Source: Bacteroidales bacterium (lineage in GTDB: Bacteria > Bacteroidota > Bacteroidia > Bacteroidales > NBLH01). From it: a DNA stretch of 64,000 nt. The position numbers and the translations under genes are program-made. Below the pieces are notes generated by a model. That model was given only the letters and a program-made list of their open reading frames with translations. It did not search any database and was not told the origin of the DNA. The stretch lies in assembly GCA_016937695.1 (NCBI GenBank), contig JAFGWC010000157.1:16076-80075 (forward strand), in the 5' to 3' direction. Below are positions 63,877 through 64,000 of this stretch, one piece after another. Each line of letters begins with the position of its first letter. Positions within the stretch are counted from its first letter, which is position 1.

Positions 63877-64000
63877 CTAAACTTTACTTTTAAAGAAATC
63901 TGAAACAATAAGCTCTTTTGTTCCGTGTCCCCAATTATAAAAACCTTCTCCTGATTTTACTCCCAGATTTCCGGCAGTAACCATATTTACAAGCAAAGGC
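63877..64000 (-). CDS. 3-hydroxyacyl-CoA dehydrogenase, C-terminal end (partial)
   Basis: The minus-strand frame ends at TAG 63879-63877 and is open to the window edge. The visible 40 residues contain 'NMVTAGNLGVKSGEGFYNWG', the conserved C-terminal signature of 3-hydroxybutyryl/3-hydroxyacyl-CoA dehydrogenases (LGxKxGxGFY). It oxidises or reduces 3-hydroxyacyl-CoA with NAD. The N-terminal NAD domain lies beyond the window, so the subtype cannot be assigned. Confidence 0.85.
   Translation of the reverse strand, partial: PLLVNMVTAGNLGVKSGEGFYNWGHGTKELIVSDFFKSKV

Noticed and set aside
1..64000. tRNA, rRNA, insertion sequence or prophage genes
   Set aside because: No T-loop-like GGTTCGAATCC stretches in gaps, no transposase or integrase motif and no inverted-repeat-bounded ORF were found by reading both strands.

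Overview
The window is strongly AT-rich DNA from a Bacteroidota (Bacteroidetes) chromosome, most likely a Bacteroidales/Marinilabiliales-type environmental lineage. The evidence is a PorX-type response regulator fused to a PglZ domain, a PorE-like TPR/PD40/OmpA protein, families largely restricted to the phylum (DUF2851, DUF4294, a FISUMP domain, a PurM of the bacteroidetal type, a VPS10-like BNR protein), many SPII lipoproteins, and TAnnTTTG -7 promoter elements in place of sigma70 boxes. No tRNA, rRNA, CRISPR array, insertion sequence, integrase or phage gene was found. Gene density is high and coding style is uniform, so it reads as core chromosome with some unusual accessory modules.

Layout. 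1-5.2 kb (+): truncated OmpA-family protein, purM, prfA (with a possible leader ORF ending in UAG) and pyrF. 5.2-18.2 kb (all -): a signalling region holding PPK2, a multi-PAS membrane sensor without an output domain, a GAF/PAS/SpoIIE phosphatase, a SiaB-like kinase, a SiaC-like phosphoprotein, a TerB-ABC transporter fusion, a lipoprotein and a secreted protein. 18.3-25.9 kb (all -): a tight run of HMA-AraC regulator, PqqD-like protein, ATP-grasp ligase, fold-type III PLP decarboxylase homologue, urea-channel/M23 fusion, TPR-barrel protein and TPR protein, closed by a hairpin terminator. This is the best candidate in the window for an undescribed system. 26.2-35.8 kb: subtilase lipoprotein, VPS10-like protein, FadL-type porin, thyA-folA and lipoproteins. 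35.8-39.6 kb: CYTH phosphatase/cyclase, FISUMP protein, and an ECF sigma/anti-sigma/two Spy-CpxP-like operon with two matching candidate promoters. 39.6-46.2 kb (-): alanine dehydrogenase, tsaE, porX, coiled-coil lipoprotein, rsmI and an M28 peptidase. 46.3-50.8 kb: tdk, O-antigen ligase, two GT2 glycosyltransferases and a Crp-family regulator. 51-58.2 kb: small membrane proteins, K+ channel, DUF2851, VTT protein, and an isolated GAF/CheB/CheR/CheR cluster. 58.2-64 kb: LRR protein, DUF302-like protein, biotin carboxylase, DUF4294, a beta-barrel protein and the 3' end of a 3-hydroxyacyl-CoA dehydrogenase.

How the genes work together. Housekeeping nucleotide and translation genes (purM, pyrF, thyA, folA, tdk, prfA, tsaE, rsmI) are scattered among envelope genes. 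Two regulatory themes recur. One is partner-switch signalling through a SpoIIE phosphatase, SiaB and SiaC with related GAF sensors. The other is envelope homeostasis (ECF/CpxP, PorX and PorE of type IX secretion, many lipoproteins and barrels). Functional calls rest on motif recognition by eye; no database search was run.
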